This document shows positions 54,105-63,231 of a stretch of DNA of 64,000 nt, piece after piece. A program made the translations under genes and the position numbers. The stretch comes from Bacteroidetes bacterium UBA2664. GTDB lineage: Bacteria > Bacteroidota > Rhodothermia > Balneolales > Balneolaceae. The stretch is taken from contig DEMS01000002.1 of assembly GCA_002359315.1 (NCBI GenBank), positions 32,729 to 96,728 of the forward strand. The letters are read 5' to 3'. The notes beneath the pieces were generated by a model that ran no database searches, was not told where the DNA came from, and worked only from the letters and a program-made list of their open reading frames with translations. The first letter of the stretch is position 1. Every line of letters begins with the position of its first letter.

Positions 54105-55382
54105 TCAAGACGCATTCAAGGTACCCAACCATCTGCGTGCAATAGTGTAAAAGTAAAAACTTCCACTAAAAATTACTAATTCAGATTTCAAATCATTCAG
54201 ATTATTTAAATTCTTTTCATTCAATACTTTTGCAGATGGAAAGTAAGTCAACAACTCATCAATTTTTGCGGCACGATCATACGGCATTTCATAAACAAAG
54301 ATAGAATCAAAATCACTCCATCTCTTTGCCAATTCTTCACTTAGTTTATCACTCATAAAACTGAGGACGACATTCCAGGATGTTTTCGGAGCCAGTTGTT
54401 TTAAGTGTTGAACCAGATGAGTAACTGCATCTGCATTGTGAGCACCATCAAAATACCAATTTAAATTACTATCTAAACGTTCAAATACAGCCCGTTTTGT
54501 GTATAAACTCGTCATTGTTTCAACCCCTTCACGGAATTCTTTATCCTCTACCGGATAGAATGGCTGTAAATAGCTCACAACATTTAAGCATAATAAAATA
54601 TTTAATAAATCAATTTCTTTGAACGTCTCTGAATACATTAGTAATTGCCCGTTTCCACTCTTAATCCTGACTTTTCCATTTTTATAAACAGATCCTGTAC
54701 TGTCTACTGGAATAAGTTCTGAATGTGATTTTTGAGCAATTTGAAGGATTACATCATAAGCTTCCTTCTTTAAATCACCGATAAAAACCGGGACTTCATT
54801 TTTGATGATTCCACCCTTTTCCGCTGCTATAGCCGGTATTGTATCTCCGAGGATTTCAGAGTGATCAATACCAACAGAAGATATGACGGTAGCAATCGGC
54901 TGAATTACATTTGTTGCATCCAGCCTGCCTCCAAGGCCCGTTTCAATAATTGCAAGATCTACATCCTCTGTTGAAAAAAACCAAAATGCTATCGCTGTCG
55001 TAATTTCAAAGAAGGTATACCCACCCTCTAACAAAGTGTTTCCATAGTTCCGGAAAAATTGAATTAACTTTTCCTCAGATATCTCTGTAGTGTTAATTCG
55101 GAATCGTTCTTCTACTCTCTCCAGGTGAGGAGACGTATAAAGTGCCGTTTTATAACCTGCATTTTGGTAGATTGATGATAATAGTCGACAAATTGTCCCT
55201 TTCCCATTTGTACCTGCCACATGTATTGATTCGAAATTATTCTGGGGATTGCCCATGATTTCACATAGAACTCTCATTCGATCCAGGTTGAAATTAGCCG
55301 CTGCCTGACCATCCGTACTGAATTTCGGAATGCGATTTAAAGTTTCCCGAACTTCGTCAATATTTGAAAATTTCTCGATCAA
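54105..55382 (-). CDS. folC: Folylpolyglutamate synthase / dihydrofolate synthase
   Basis: 425 residues, Mur-ligase family. P-loop GTNGKGTICRLLSSIYQN (about residues 57-74) followed by ALYTSPHLERVEERFRIN, then IIETGLGGRLDATNVIQPIA, VGIDHSEILGDTIPAIAAEK, and FDGAHNADAVTHLV. It adds glutamate to folates and may also join dihydropteroate to glutamate. It overlaps the upstream class IV aminotransferase gene by 4 bases (ATGA-type), a folate pair if that gene is aminodeoxychorismate lyase. Confidence 0.95.
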   Translation of the reverse strand: MIEKFSNIDEVRETLNRIPKFSTDGQAAANFNLDRMRVLCEIMGNPQNNFESIHVAGTNGKGTICRLLSSIYQNAGYKTALYTSPHLERVEERFRINTTEISEEKLIQFFRNYGNTLLEGGYTFFEITTAIAFWFFSTEDVDLAIIETGLGGRLDATNVIQPIATVISSVGIDHSEILGDTIPAIAAEKGGIIKNEVPVFIGDLKKEAYDVILQIAQKSHSELIPVDSTGSVYKNGKVRIKSGNGQLLMYSETFKEIDLLNILLCLNVVSYLQPFYPVEDKEFREGVETMTSLYTKRAVFERLDSNLNWYFDGAHNADAVTHLVQHLKQLAPKTSWNVVLSFMSDKLSEELAKRWSDFDSIFVYEMPYDRAAKIDELLTYFPSAKVLNEKNLNNLNDLKSELVIFSGSFYFYTIARRWLGTLNAS

Positions 55383-56248
55383 CGTCTACTATTTCTGCTA
55401 TTAACATTATCAATGATTGTGGTTATCTCTTTTAAGAGATCTTTATTAAAATTTAATTCGACTTCGTCTATAGACAACACCGGACAAAACTCAACAACAC
55501 TATTTGACACCCATACAAAATCTGCATTTATAATTGATTCTTTTTTGTAAAGACCCTCTTCAATACTCAGGGTATCACAATTTTTAATGGCATCTATAGT
55601 ATTTTTTCTCATGATACCGGGTAGAATCGAACATTCAATGGATGGCGTTCTCACACGATTCCCTTTAACCCAAAAGAGATTGGCTTTTGATGTCTCCGCT
55701 ACATATTCATCGATCGAGAGCATTAATGCGTCGTCATAGTTCTGCTCAATCGCCTCTCTGAAAGCCGATCTGTAATGGAGCATGTTACTCAGTTTCAAGC
55801 CTGAAGGACGACATTCTGATGGAATCACCCTCGTTTTAGCAGTTAGTAATCTCAATGGCTTAACATCGGATGAAATTTTGCCCACTCTGACATGAGTTAA
55901 TAATTCAACATCTGAATCGGGATGATACCCATTATTCTCCAGCAGAGAACATTGAACTCTTATTTTGGCAGATTTACCGTTTAATCCATTTTTATTTACC
56001 AGATTCGTAATTTTCTGCTCTAAAAATACACTGGGTGGAAATAAATGATTGGGCAACTGCAGATATTCCAATCCTCTGTATAATCTGCTTAAGTGGTCCT
56101 CAAATCGACAGATCGTATCCGTTTCAAAACGCATAGTCTCAAAACAGCCGGTTCCATAAAAAAGTGCTGATGAAAATAACTTTTGAGTGATATCCAGGCT
56201 CAATACCTCCTCACCATTGAGAAAATAGGAATCAGATATTTTATCCAT
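55379..56248 (-). CDS. Class IV aminotransferase, probable aminodeoxychorismate lyase
   Basis: 289 residues, fold type IV PLP enzyme. Motifs: ALFYGTGCFETMRFET near the N-terminus, the PLP lysine in SGLKLSNMLHYRSAFREA, the glutamate in VAETSKANLFWVKGNRVRTP, and ILPGIMRKNTI for phosphate binding. The GLKxxN context resembles PabC more than branched-chain aminotransferases. Overlap of 4 bases with folC supports a folate role (4-aminobenzoate formation), but D-amino-acid or branched-chain aminotransferase cannot be excluded. It starts 1 base after the TlpA-like gene ends. Confidence 0.8.
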   Translation of the reverse strand: MDKISDSYFLNGEEVLSLDITQKLFSSALFYGTGCFETMRFETDTICRFEDHLSRLYRGLEYLQLPNHLFPPSVFLEQKITNLVNKNGLNGKSAKIRVQCSLLENNGYHPDSDVELLTHVRVGKISSDVKPLRLLTAKTRVIPSECRPSGLKLSNMLHYRSAFREAIEQNYDDALMLSIDEYVAETSKANLFWVKGNRVRTPSIECSILPGIMRKNTIDAIKNCDTLSIEEGLYKKESIINADFVWVSNSVVEFCPVLSIDEVELNFNKDLLKEITTIIDNVNSRNSRR

Positions 56249-56773
56249 TTATAACAACATATTTAACAATTCTTGCAGCTCTTCAATATCATCACCAACA
56301 TGAGTTGAATGCAGACTACCATCACGATTTAATAAGATTTGAGTCGGAACACCGGGCACTAATAATGATTGATAAAATTCAGTTCCTTCCACAAAATGAA
56401 AAGAATAGCGTTTTGAATCTAAATATTCCATGATCAAACTTTCTGCATCCTTGACTGATGCTGCGATTACTTTCAGCTCATCATGTTGAGTACTATAATC
56501 TAATAAATATTGATTCACATTCAGTGATTTGCCTGACCAAGTAGACCAAAAATGAATCACAACAGGTGTGCCTTTCAAGTCATTTATTTTCAATGAATCA
56601 CCATCCGAGTATGAAAAAAATGATAGATTTTTAAAATCTACATTATCAACTCTCGATTGAAAATCTGATGTCTGTTTTATTGAATAGTGAAATGTACTGT
56701 AGATAATTACAATCAGTGTTATAACTGCACAAAATGCTATAAACTTGTTAAAGTGTTTTGGATCTATTCTCAT
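56249..56773 (-). CDS. TlpA-like thioredoxin-fold protein lacking the CxxC
   Basis: 174 residues. A membrane anchor lies at about 10-28 (KFIAFCAVITLIVIIYS). The rest follows the TlpA/ResA pattern: SLKINDLKGTPVVIHFWSTW, then a helix and GVPTQILLNRDGSLHSTHVG (cis-Pro loop GVPT). The active site, normally WCxxC, reads W-S-G-K-S: both cysteines (positions 80 and 83) are serine, so thiol exchange is not possible. It probably binds or senses rather than oxidises or reduces. It is directly upstream of the folate genes (0-base gap). Read error is unlikely for two codons. Confidence 0.85.
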   Translation of the reverse strand: MRIDPKHFNKFIAFCAVITLIVIIYSTFHYSIKQTSDFQSRVDNVDFKNLSFFSYSDGDSLKINDLKGTPVVIHFWSTWSGKSLNVNQYLLDYSTQHDELKVIAASVKDAESLIMEYLDSKRYSFHFVEGTEFYQSLLVPGVPTQILLNRDGSLHSTHVGDDIEELQELLNMLL

Positions 56774-56930
56774 TTTATCTAACCAAATTGTTGGTATCTA
56801 ATTGCTTACACCATCACAGAACTATCCAAATAACAAGTCAACCTGCAATTATTATTGATATTCAACTAAGATAAGAGATTTAAATGGGTCACTTTCAAAC
56901 AAAATATTTGATTTATACCGTTATCCCAAA

Positions 56931-57494
56931 CTATGTAGCCCAAGTTCGTCCCACTTCTTCAAAAGGCATGCATCCATCATAATAGCCCGGAACCGGTTCA
57001 TATCTCAGAACCTGAGTCGCACCCACCTCAGATGTAAAATAACCCACCATTGTGAGCTCTTTGAACAGAAGGAAAAAATCGGGCAATCCGGTCGGCTGCT
57101 CCGTTAAAGCAATTCTATTCATTTCAAATGCATACTCAAATTGCTCTTCAGAAGTTAGGTCAGCGAAGGAATTCCCGGTTGCCTCTATACACGCCGAATT
57201 AAAAGAATCTAAACCTTCAAGGAAAACCAATCGTTGATCTTCTGTGTAGACTTCATTTACCATTTTTTCTATAAATCCGGGGACTCCCACTTCGATGGCT
57301 CCTGCAGTATCCGTCTCAGGGATTATGGTTTCAGAGAGTGCTTTTGTTAAATCAGCCTGACTTTGATTAAACAATACCGGCTTCCATGGGTCACCGGTTG
57401 CTGTACAGCCACTTAAAACGCCAAATATTGAAGGGGCAAATATGACTCCACCCATTATTGCTGCCGTTCTTTTTATTGCTTCTCTACGTTCCAT
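56931..57494 (-). CDS. Gluconate 2-dehydrogenase subunit 3-like, Tat-exported lipoprotein
   Basis: 187 residues. The N-terminus carries a twin-arginine type signal (MERREAIKRTAAIMGG) followed by a hydrophobic stretch and a lipobox (FGVLSGCTATG, cysteine at 30). The mature part fits the gluconate 2-dehydrogenase subunit 3 family (ETIIPETDTAGAIEVGVPGF; FFLLFKELTMVGYFTSEVGA). Such subunits accompany GMC flavoproteins and help export them by the Tat route. Its gene follows the GMC oxidoreductase by 16 bases. tatC is in the window at 48164. Confidence 0.9.
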   Translation of the reverse strand: MERREAIKRTAAIMGGVIFAPSIFGVLSGCTATGDPWKPVLFNQSQADLTKALSETIIPETDTAGAIEVGVPGFIEKMVNEVYTEDQRLVFLEGLDSFNSACIEATGNSFADLTSEEQFEYAFEMNRIALTEQPTGLPDFFLLFKELTMVGYFTSEVGATQVLRYEPVPGYYDGCMPFEEVGRTWAT

Positions 57495-57510
57495 TATAAA
57501 TAAATATTAG

Positions 57511-59208
57511 TTACAGATTCCCTTTTTTTAACTCTTCTGACGCGTAATTAGCGGCTCTTGCAGTTAATGCCATATAAGTTAAAGATGGATTTTGACAGGC
57601 TGAGGAGGTCATGCAAGCTCCATCTGTCACAAAAACATTCTTTACTGAATGTATCTGATTCCAACCATTAAGTACAGATGTTTTTGGATCTCTACCCATT
57701 CGGGCAGTTCCCATTTCATGAATACCATGTCCCGGTGGGGGTTGAGAATCATAAGTATTGATATTTTTAAAACCGGCTGCTTCAAGCATCTCAGCAGCAT
57801 CTTCCATCATATCCTTTCTCATGAGGAGTTCATTCTCTTTTAATTCACAATCAAATACTACAGTCGGCTGACCCCATTTATCAGTTTTGTCAAAGTCGAG
57901 ATACAATCTATTAGAATGATCCGGTAGCATTTCGCCAAAACCACCCATTCCTAATGTCCATGTACCCGGTGTTTGTACAAATTCTTTCAGTTGCTTTCCT
58001 ATGGCCAGCTCCCGGACAGCTGCCACCCAATTCTGACGGCTACCTCCCCCCTGATACCCAAAACCACGGATATAATCTCGATTATTGGCATTTAAATTTC
58101 TATATCTGGGTATATAAAATCCATTGGGCCTTCTGCCCCAATAGTATTTATCTTCAAATCCGTCGTATTGACCACTGGCACCTACGCTCAAATGGTGATC
58201 CATCAAATTATGACCCAACTCACCGGAGTCGTTGCCCAATCCATTTGGAAAACGATTCGATCGGGAATTTAACATAATGAGTGTAGTGTTTACCGTTGAA
58301 GCGTTCAGAAAAATGATTTTTGAATAGAATTCAATCATTTCACCGGTTTCAGAATCTATAACCTCTACACCTGTTGCTCTACCTGAATTCTCATCGTAGA
58401 TAACACGATTAACAATTGAATGAGGCCTGAGAGTCATATTACCGGTTGAAGCAGCTGCCGGCAGGGTTGATGCATTGCTGCTGAAGTAACCGCCATATGG
58501 ACACCCTCTGATACAGAGATTGCGATGCATGCACATCCCCCTTCCATCTTTAGGCTCGGTCAAATTTGCCACTCTTCCTATCGTCAGCATCCGGTCGAAA
58601 CGATTTTTAATACTCTCCTTAAAATGTTCTTCCAGGCAATTAAGCTCCATTGGAGGCTGAAAAACACTATCCGGGAGCTGAGGTAACCCTTCAGCCTGGC
58701 CACTAATACCGGCAAATCTTTCTACATAAGAATACCAGTCTTCAAGGTCACTATATCGGATCGGCCAGTCCACTCCAATTCCATCTTTTGCATTTGCCTC
58801 AAAATCCATTGGTGATAACCGATAGCTCTGACGGCCCCACATGATTGATCTTCCACCCACATGATATCCTCTCATCCAGTTAAAGGGTTTCTCTTCTCTA
58901 TAAGGCTGATTCGGATCTTTTACCCACCAATGCTTCGTGGATTCGCGAACCGTGTAACCGGTTCTGCTCTGTTTTTCATACAATTTAAGTTCTTCCGCAG
59001 ATAATTGATCATTGTTTGGCAACTCCCACGGATCCTTCAGCATTGTTGGATAATCTTCAACATGTTTTACATCCCTGCCTCTTTCGAGCACGAGTGTTTT
59101 TAAACCTTTTTCTGCAAGTTCCTTAGCCGCCCATCCACCGCTGATTCCGGTTCCAACAACGATTGCATCATAGGTGTTACTATTCTGAGCTTTAATATTA
59201 ATATTCAT
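57511..59208 (-). CDS. GMC-family FAD oxidoreductase
   Basis: 565 residues. FAD motif VVGTGISGGWAAKELAEKGL (about residues 17-36) with TLVLERGRD, a cysteine-rich segment GMCMHRNLCIRGCPYGGYFS, and the C-terminal catalytic histidine region GHGIHEMGTARMGRDPKTSV, then VFVTDGACMTSSACQNPSLT. The family oxidises sugars, alcohols or glucosides. It has no signal peptide of its own; the partner encoded 16 bases downstream has a Tat signal and may carry it across the membrane. Substrate unknown. Confidence 0.93.
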   Translation of the reverse strand: MNINIKAQNSNTYDAIVVGTGISGGWAAKELAEKGLKTLVLERGRDVKHVEDYPTMLKDPWELPNNDQLSAEELKLYEKQSRTGYTVRESTKHWWVKDPNQPYREEKPFNWMRGYHVGGRSIMWGRQSYRLSPMDFEANAKDGIGVDWPIRYSDLEDWYSYVERFAGISGQAEGLPQLPDSVFQPPMELNCLEEHFKESIKNRFDRMLTIGRVANLTEPKDGRGMCMHRNLCIRGCPYGGYFSSNASTLPAAASTGNMTLRPHSIVNRVIYDENSGRATGVEVIDSETGEMIEFYSKIIFLNASTVNTTLIMLNSRSNRFPNGLGNDSGELGHNLMDHHLSVGASGQYDGFEDKYYWGRRPNGFYIPRYRNLNANNRDYIRGFGYQGGGSRQNWVAAVRELAIGKQLKEFVQTPGTWTLGMGGFGEMLPDHSNRLYLDFDKTDKWGQPTVVFDCELKENELLMRKDMMEDAAEMLEAAGFKNINTYDSQPPPGHGIHEMGTARMGRDPKTSVLNGWNQIHSVKNVFVTDGACMTSSACQNPSLTYMALTARAANYASEELKKGNL

Positions 59209-59749
59209 AATCTGAGCAAATCAATAATGTTCAACTGTTAATCAGCTAAATGTCTGAGTAGATAATTTCATTAACCAAAAAACAGAACGTAATAATTCTA
59301 ATTCTATTTTTCTAAGCAAAAAGGTACCCTTCATGCATTTTAATATTTACTATATTTTTTAAACCCAATTGCATCGAATCAGGGTTCCATTTTATTTTAT
59401 AATTCTCTTACATATTGTCAATTAAGAGCAATACAGCTGAACTTAATCCTGTTTTAATTAAAATGTTTTTTTGAGTAAGTAGTGAATGTTGATTTTCATC
59501 CATGTAGACTATTTTACTTTTTTGTGGTATGGTTAAAACAGTAACTTTTAATTACTCATTTTTACAGATTAAGTTTAATATCAAGCCACATAATTGACAG
59601 CTAAAAATAGAAGAATTGAAATACTCTCAAAACATGAATACAACTTTTTTCAATTAATTTTTCTGCCATATCATAAATAGATCTAGATAACTTTTTCATT
59701 TTTCTCATTTTACAGATCAAAATAAACTCAAAAACCAACCATCCACTGT
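59209..59749. other. 541-base intergenic stretch without a recognisable gene
   Basis: AT-rich spacer between two divergent starts, GMC oxidoreductase (59208, minus) and PfkB kinase (59750, plus). I find no long open frame, tRNA, clear hairpin terminator or repeat array. It should hold both promoters; no operator stands out by eye. Confidence 0.6.
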
Positions 59750-60622
59750 ATGTTTAAAATCTTAAGTTTTGGTGAAATTTTGTGGGATATCTTTCCCGGT
59801 TATAAAAAACCGGGCGGCTCTCCGGCTAACCTGGCCTATCATCTCCATCTATTTGGGAATCAGTCATATTTAGTTAGTAAGATTGGAAATGATGAAAATG
59901 GCGAAGATCTATTGAATTTTTTACAAAAAAAGGGGATTTCGAATACATACATTCAAAAAGACCCAAAATTGCCCACAGGAACAGTTTCTGTTACAGTTGA
60001 TAGTGAAAATGAACCGTCGTACACCATACATCAACCGGCAGCTTGGGATAATATCGAATTAACAACGGAATTAAATCAATTAACCGATTCACTGGATGCC
60101 TTTTGTTTTGCATCGCTCTCTCAAAGAAATGATGGTTCAAAAAAAACTGTAGAGACTCTCATTAATAATTTACCATCAAACTGTTTGAAAGTATTCGACC
60201 TCAACCTCAGGGCCCCTTTTATTGATAAAGAGACTATTTTAAAAAACATTAAAGAATCGAATGTCATTAAATTTAATCTGGAAGAGTACATCATCGTAGG
60301 GAAGTGGCTAGAAACTTCAGATACAGCGGATAAAATTATTGAAATGGATGCAGATAAAACGATACTGCTGACACTTGGAGCCGATGGAAGTGAACTAATT
60401 AATTCAAGGGGCAGATTCCGTCAAAAAGCATTTTCCATCCAGGGAAACGGTGATTTTGTGGGTGTAGGAGACGCATTTTTAGCCTGTTTTACACATTTAA
60501 TGTTAAAAAATATTGAGCCTCAACAGCTTCTTCAAACAGCGAATCGTTTTGCCGCATTTGTTGCATCTCAACAGGGAAGCATGCCGGATATTCCACATGA
60601 CATTCTCAACAAGATCCGTTGA
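59750..60622 (+). CDS. PfkB-family carbohydrate kinase
   Basis: 290 residues. N-terminal GGSPANLAYHLHLFGNQSYL (PfkB signature 1 region) then VSKIGNDENGEDLL. Near the C-terminus GDFVGVGDAFLACF matches signature 2 (usual DTVGAGDAF), keeping the catalytic aspartate. ATP-dependent kinase of a sugar, most like fructokinases. It stands alone on the plus strand, convergent with the FAD oxidoreductase, 54 bases apart. No sugar transporter or regulator adjoins it, so the substrate is unproven. Confidence 0.88.
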   Translation: MFKILSFGEILWDIFPGYKKPGGSPANLAYHLHLFGNQSYLVSKIGNDENGEDLLNFLQKKGISNTYIQKDPKLPTGTVSVTVDSENEPSYTIHQPAAWDNIELTTELNQLTDSLDAFCFASLSQRNDGSKKTVETLINNLPSNCLKVFDLNLRAPFIDKETILKNIKESNVIKFNLEEYIIVGKWLETSDTADKIIEMDADKTILLTLGADGSELINSRGRFRQKAFSIQGNGDFVGVGDAFLACFTHLMLKNIEPQQLLQTANRFAAFVASQQGSMPDIPHDILNKIR

Positions 60623-60676
60623 TTTAAAACATCCGGCAATTGTTAAATTCAAATTTTACAGATGGTTATTCGATCT

Positions 60677-62206
60677 CTATATATTGACTGCGGTGTGTCG
60701 ATACATATTCTTATTTGCATCATTTAAAAGACCCACACTGTTAAATGGTTCTATGAGTCTGGATATTTCAATGATCAACTCTTTTACTTTAACTACATTT
60801 TTACTCTTTTCAATGGCTTCCATTTTGTGGTGAACCTGCAAAACCAAATCTGTCAGAAGTTCATTATCTGCAGATAAAAAAAGTTCAGGAGTTTGACCGC
60901 CAAGCCTCCTCTGCTCATATTGAACAGACGCTACAAAATAGAGCATTACTGATGCCGCATAAAGTTTAGGATTCCATCTGGATCGATATGTCAATGACAC
61001 CAATAAATCAATGAACTCCAATTCTTTAAATGTTTTATCTTGAACTTTTATGAATTGATATCTATCTAATTGGCCTCGAATATTTTCTTTAAAAAGCTTC
61101 AGAATTCGCTCGATACCTGAGAGTGTAAATGCAATCCCGGTACTATGCATTGGATCTACAAATCCCGCTGTGTGATTTAGCGCAATCCAACCTTCTCCGA
61201 AAGTTCGATTCAGTTTACGTTGTAACCTCCCGGATTTAATCATCCTGCCCGGCGGATCAGCATAAACTCCCTGCCCTAAAATTTTATAAATGGATGGATA
61301 CTGCTCCACAACTTGACTCCAAATTTCGGAAGTTTTTTTATTATTGACTAACCGCTCTCCCGTGGTATTGTCCACTACCAAACCACAACTCAATAACCCG
61401 TTATTAAACCTGAGCATCCAGATCCATCCCTCATCTATGATCTGGTGCAAAGCTGAATTATCCGGATCGTACGGGTAATCATCAGTAGAAATCTTTTTTT
61501 CTTTCAAATAACTGCTCCACAGAGGCACACCCGTAAAATGGGAATAAATCGCTTCAGAATTTGTTTTGAAATTGTTGATATCATTCGATGTGCCGAAAAA
61601 TTTTCCCGAAAAATCCCCCGACCCGCTCGCATCTATAATCCAGTTCACCTTAAAATCTCTACTTAACTCATCAGATTTTGTTTTCACAGACCATTCATGA
61701 GTGTCTTCATTTCTATCCAGTTGAATAATTTCTGTGTTTTCATAGTAATGAACACCATTTTCAACGGCATTTTTGATCAGAAAATGATCCACATCACTCC
61801 TCAGCCAATTTGTATCTGAATTAAAATCATCCAGACTTGCCGCCACCAAAAGCTCATTACTATGATCTGTGTCAGTCTCAAATTCTTTCCCTTTCTGATG
61901 GTGAAAATAGCTAAACCCTCGCTTTAAGCCACATTTCACATTCGGATGATATTTTTGCCACTCTCCATATCGTGAAATCTCTCTTAAGAAAGGAAGATTG
62001 TAACTGTCTGCAATATCCCTTAGTATCATATCCGCTATGGGAGTTGAGGATTCCCCAATCGCAAATCTGGGATGACTCTTTTTTTCAATTACACAAACGT
62101 TATATCCAATTTTTTTTAAACCCATTGCAGTTATTGATCCCCCAAAACCTGAACCAATAATTGCGATATCATAATTCTGATCGAACTCTTCTTTTAGGTT
62201 TTTCAT
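60677..62206 (-). CDS. FAD-dependent oxidoreductase of the halogenase-like family
   Basis: 509 residues. FAD motif GSGFGG at 18-23, then CVIEKKSHPRFAIGESSTPI. The motif GWIWMLRF (260-267) stands where flavin halogenases have GWxWxIP; the first GWxW is kept but IP is not. GFVDPMHSTGIAFTLSG (348-364) is the conserved flavin contact of this family. So it may be a halogenase-like monooxygenase or a reductase of the geranylgeranyl reductase group rather than a true halogenase. Last gene in the minus-strand cluster; radical SAM is 5 bases upstream. Confidence 0.82.
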   Translation of the reverse strand: MKNLKEEFDQNYDIAIIGSGFGGSITAMGLKKIGYNVCVIEKKSHPRFAIGESSTPIADMILRDIADSYNLPFLREISRYGEWQKYHPNVKCGLKRGFSYFHHQKGKEFETDTDHSNELLVAASLDDFNSDTNWLRSDVDHFLIKNAVENGVHYYENTEIIQLDRNEDTHEWSVKTKSDELSRDFKVNWIIDASGSGDFSGKFFGTSNDINNFKTNSEAIYSHFTGVPLWSSYLKEKKISTDDYPYDPDNSALHQIIDEGWIWMLRFNNGLLSCGLVVDNTTGERLVNNKKTSEIWSQVVEQYPSIYKILGQGVYADPPGRMIKSGRLQRKLNRTFGEGWIALNHTAGFVDPMHSTGIAFTLSGIERILKLFKENIRGQLDRYQFIKVQDKTFKELEFIDLLVSLTYRSRWNPKLYAASVMLYFVASVQYEQRRLGGQTPELFLSADNELLTDLVLQVHHKMEAIEKSKNVVKVKELIIEISRLIEPFNSVGLLNDANKNMYRHTAVNI

Positions 62207-62211
62207 AATAC

Positions 62212-63174
62212 TCAGTTATCCCTGTCAGTCTCACTAATTCCATGACAGCTGCATTCTATTCTGGGTAATATTTTTTGGGTCACATTCATCGTTTCCAATC
62301 GCTTTCTCCGCGGTTTGAAACACTCCATGCAACTTGAAAATTTTTCTAAATCCCATAAATCACAGTAAACAAGACCCTTTTTTAATCGTAATGAATCATC
62401 ATAAACATTTTCCAGCTCTTCAAGTGTAGGCGGGTTAAAATCTCCTCCTTCTTCAAGAAGTTCCATGATCCCGTTTCCTCCTCTTGTCGGGATGATGGAA
62501 CAGGCAGACACCCCTGTATCAAAAGCAAACTCAACCGATTTAAGACACCACTCTCTATTTTCTGCGACTCCCTTTAAAAATGGCGGATTCAAGAGAACAA
62601 AAGCTCTGACAATAATATCAAGATCCCGAAGGAAGGAAACGGCTGTACTAAAATTTACTTTTGTAATCTGTTTATTAAGTTTAGGCATTACAACGGGATG
62701 TATCGTTTCCAGCCCCATTGCAACCTCAAAAGTACCCGAAAGCATGTTTTTAAAATCAGAAATCTTATTTCCGATCAGTTTTGGATGATTTTCCACGACT
62801 ACATGATCAAAATCACGTAACAGCTTAGCAATCTCTTTATAATCAGCAAACGGAATTGCCCGGCCGTCAAAAAAATTACCGCTGTTATATAGCTTGATAA
62901 CAGAAGATTTCGGAAGCCTTTTTAATGCGTACTCAATTTGACGGGGAATGGCACCGATAGGTGTAGGCATATCCAATGTATGACGCCATAAATCACACAT
63001 CACACACTTGAATGGACACTCTTTGTTCGTAAGAAAAATAGTATTTACACTTTTCAGAGAACCATCAAACTGAATTTCTTCTTCATGGAGAAACAGATAT
63101 GGCTTATTAGCATCTAACTCCTCTTTTGGAGGTCGATGCTGTTCAATTGTTTGATTTCCAATCTCAGTTATCAA
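62212..63174 (-). CDS. Radical SAM protein with extra C-terminal cysteines
   Basis: 320 residues. Cluster motif C53-x3-C57-x2-C60 in NKECPFKCVMCDLWRH binds the catalytic 4Fe-4S and SAM. Beta-alpha barrel segments follow (VIKLYNSGNFFDGRAIPFAD; FEVAMGLETIHPVVMPKLNK; IVRAFVLLNPPFLKGVAENR). The C-terminus has further cysteines at about 271, 282, 285, 308 and 310 (CMEC, CSCHG), which could hold an auxiliary cluster. The CVMCDLW context and this tail recall the archaeosine-related RaSEA-type radical SAM group, but that is a weak likeness. It lies 5 bases before the FAD gene and 57 after the asparagine-synthase-like gene. Confidence 0.85.
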   Translation of the reverse strand: MITEIGNQTIEQHRPPKEELDANKPYLFLHEEEIQFDGSLKSVNTIFLTNKECPFKCVMCDLWRHTLDMPTPIGAIPRQIEYALKRLPKSSVIKLYNSGNFFDGRAIPFADYKEIAKLLRDFDHVVVENHPKLIGNKISDFKNMLSGTFEVAMGLETIHPVVMPKLNKQITKVNFSTAVSFLRDLDIIVRAFVLLNPPFLKGVAENREWCLKSVEFAFDTGVSACSIIPTRGGNGIMELLEEGGDFNPPTLEELENVYDDSLRLKKGLVYCDLWDLEKFSSCMECFKPRRKRLETMNVTQKILPRIECSCHGISETDRDN

Positions 63175-63231
63175 TTGATACCTATCTTTTCCTTAAGGAT
63201 ATTTAGTGACCCTCATTAGTTAAACAAATTT

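Noticed and set aside
60677..62206. True tryptophan halogenase
   Set aside because: The family fold is right, but the GWxWxIP motif is incomplete (GWIWML), so halogenation is not claimed.
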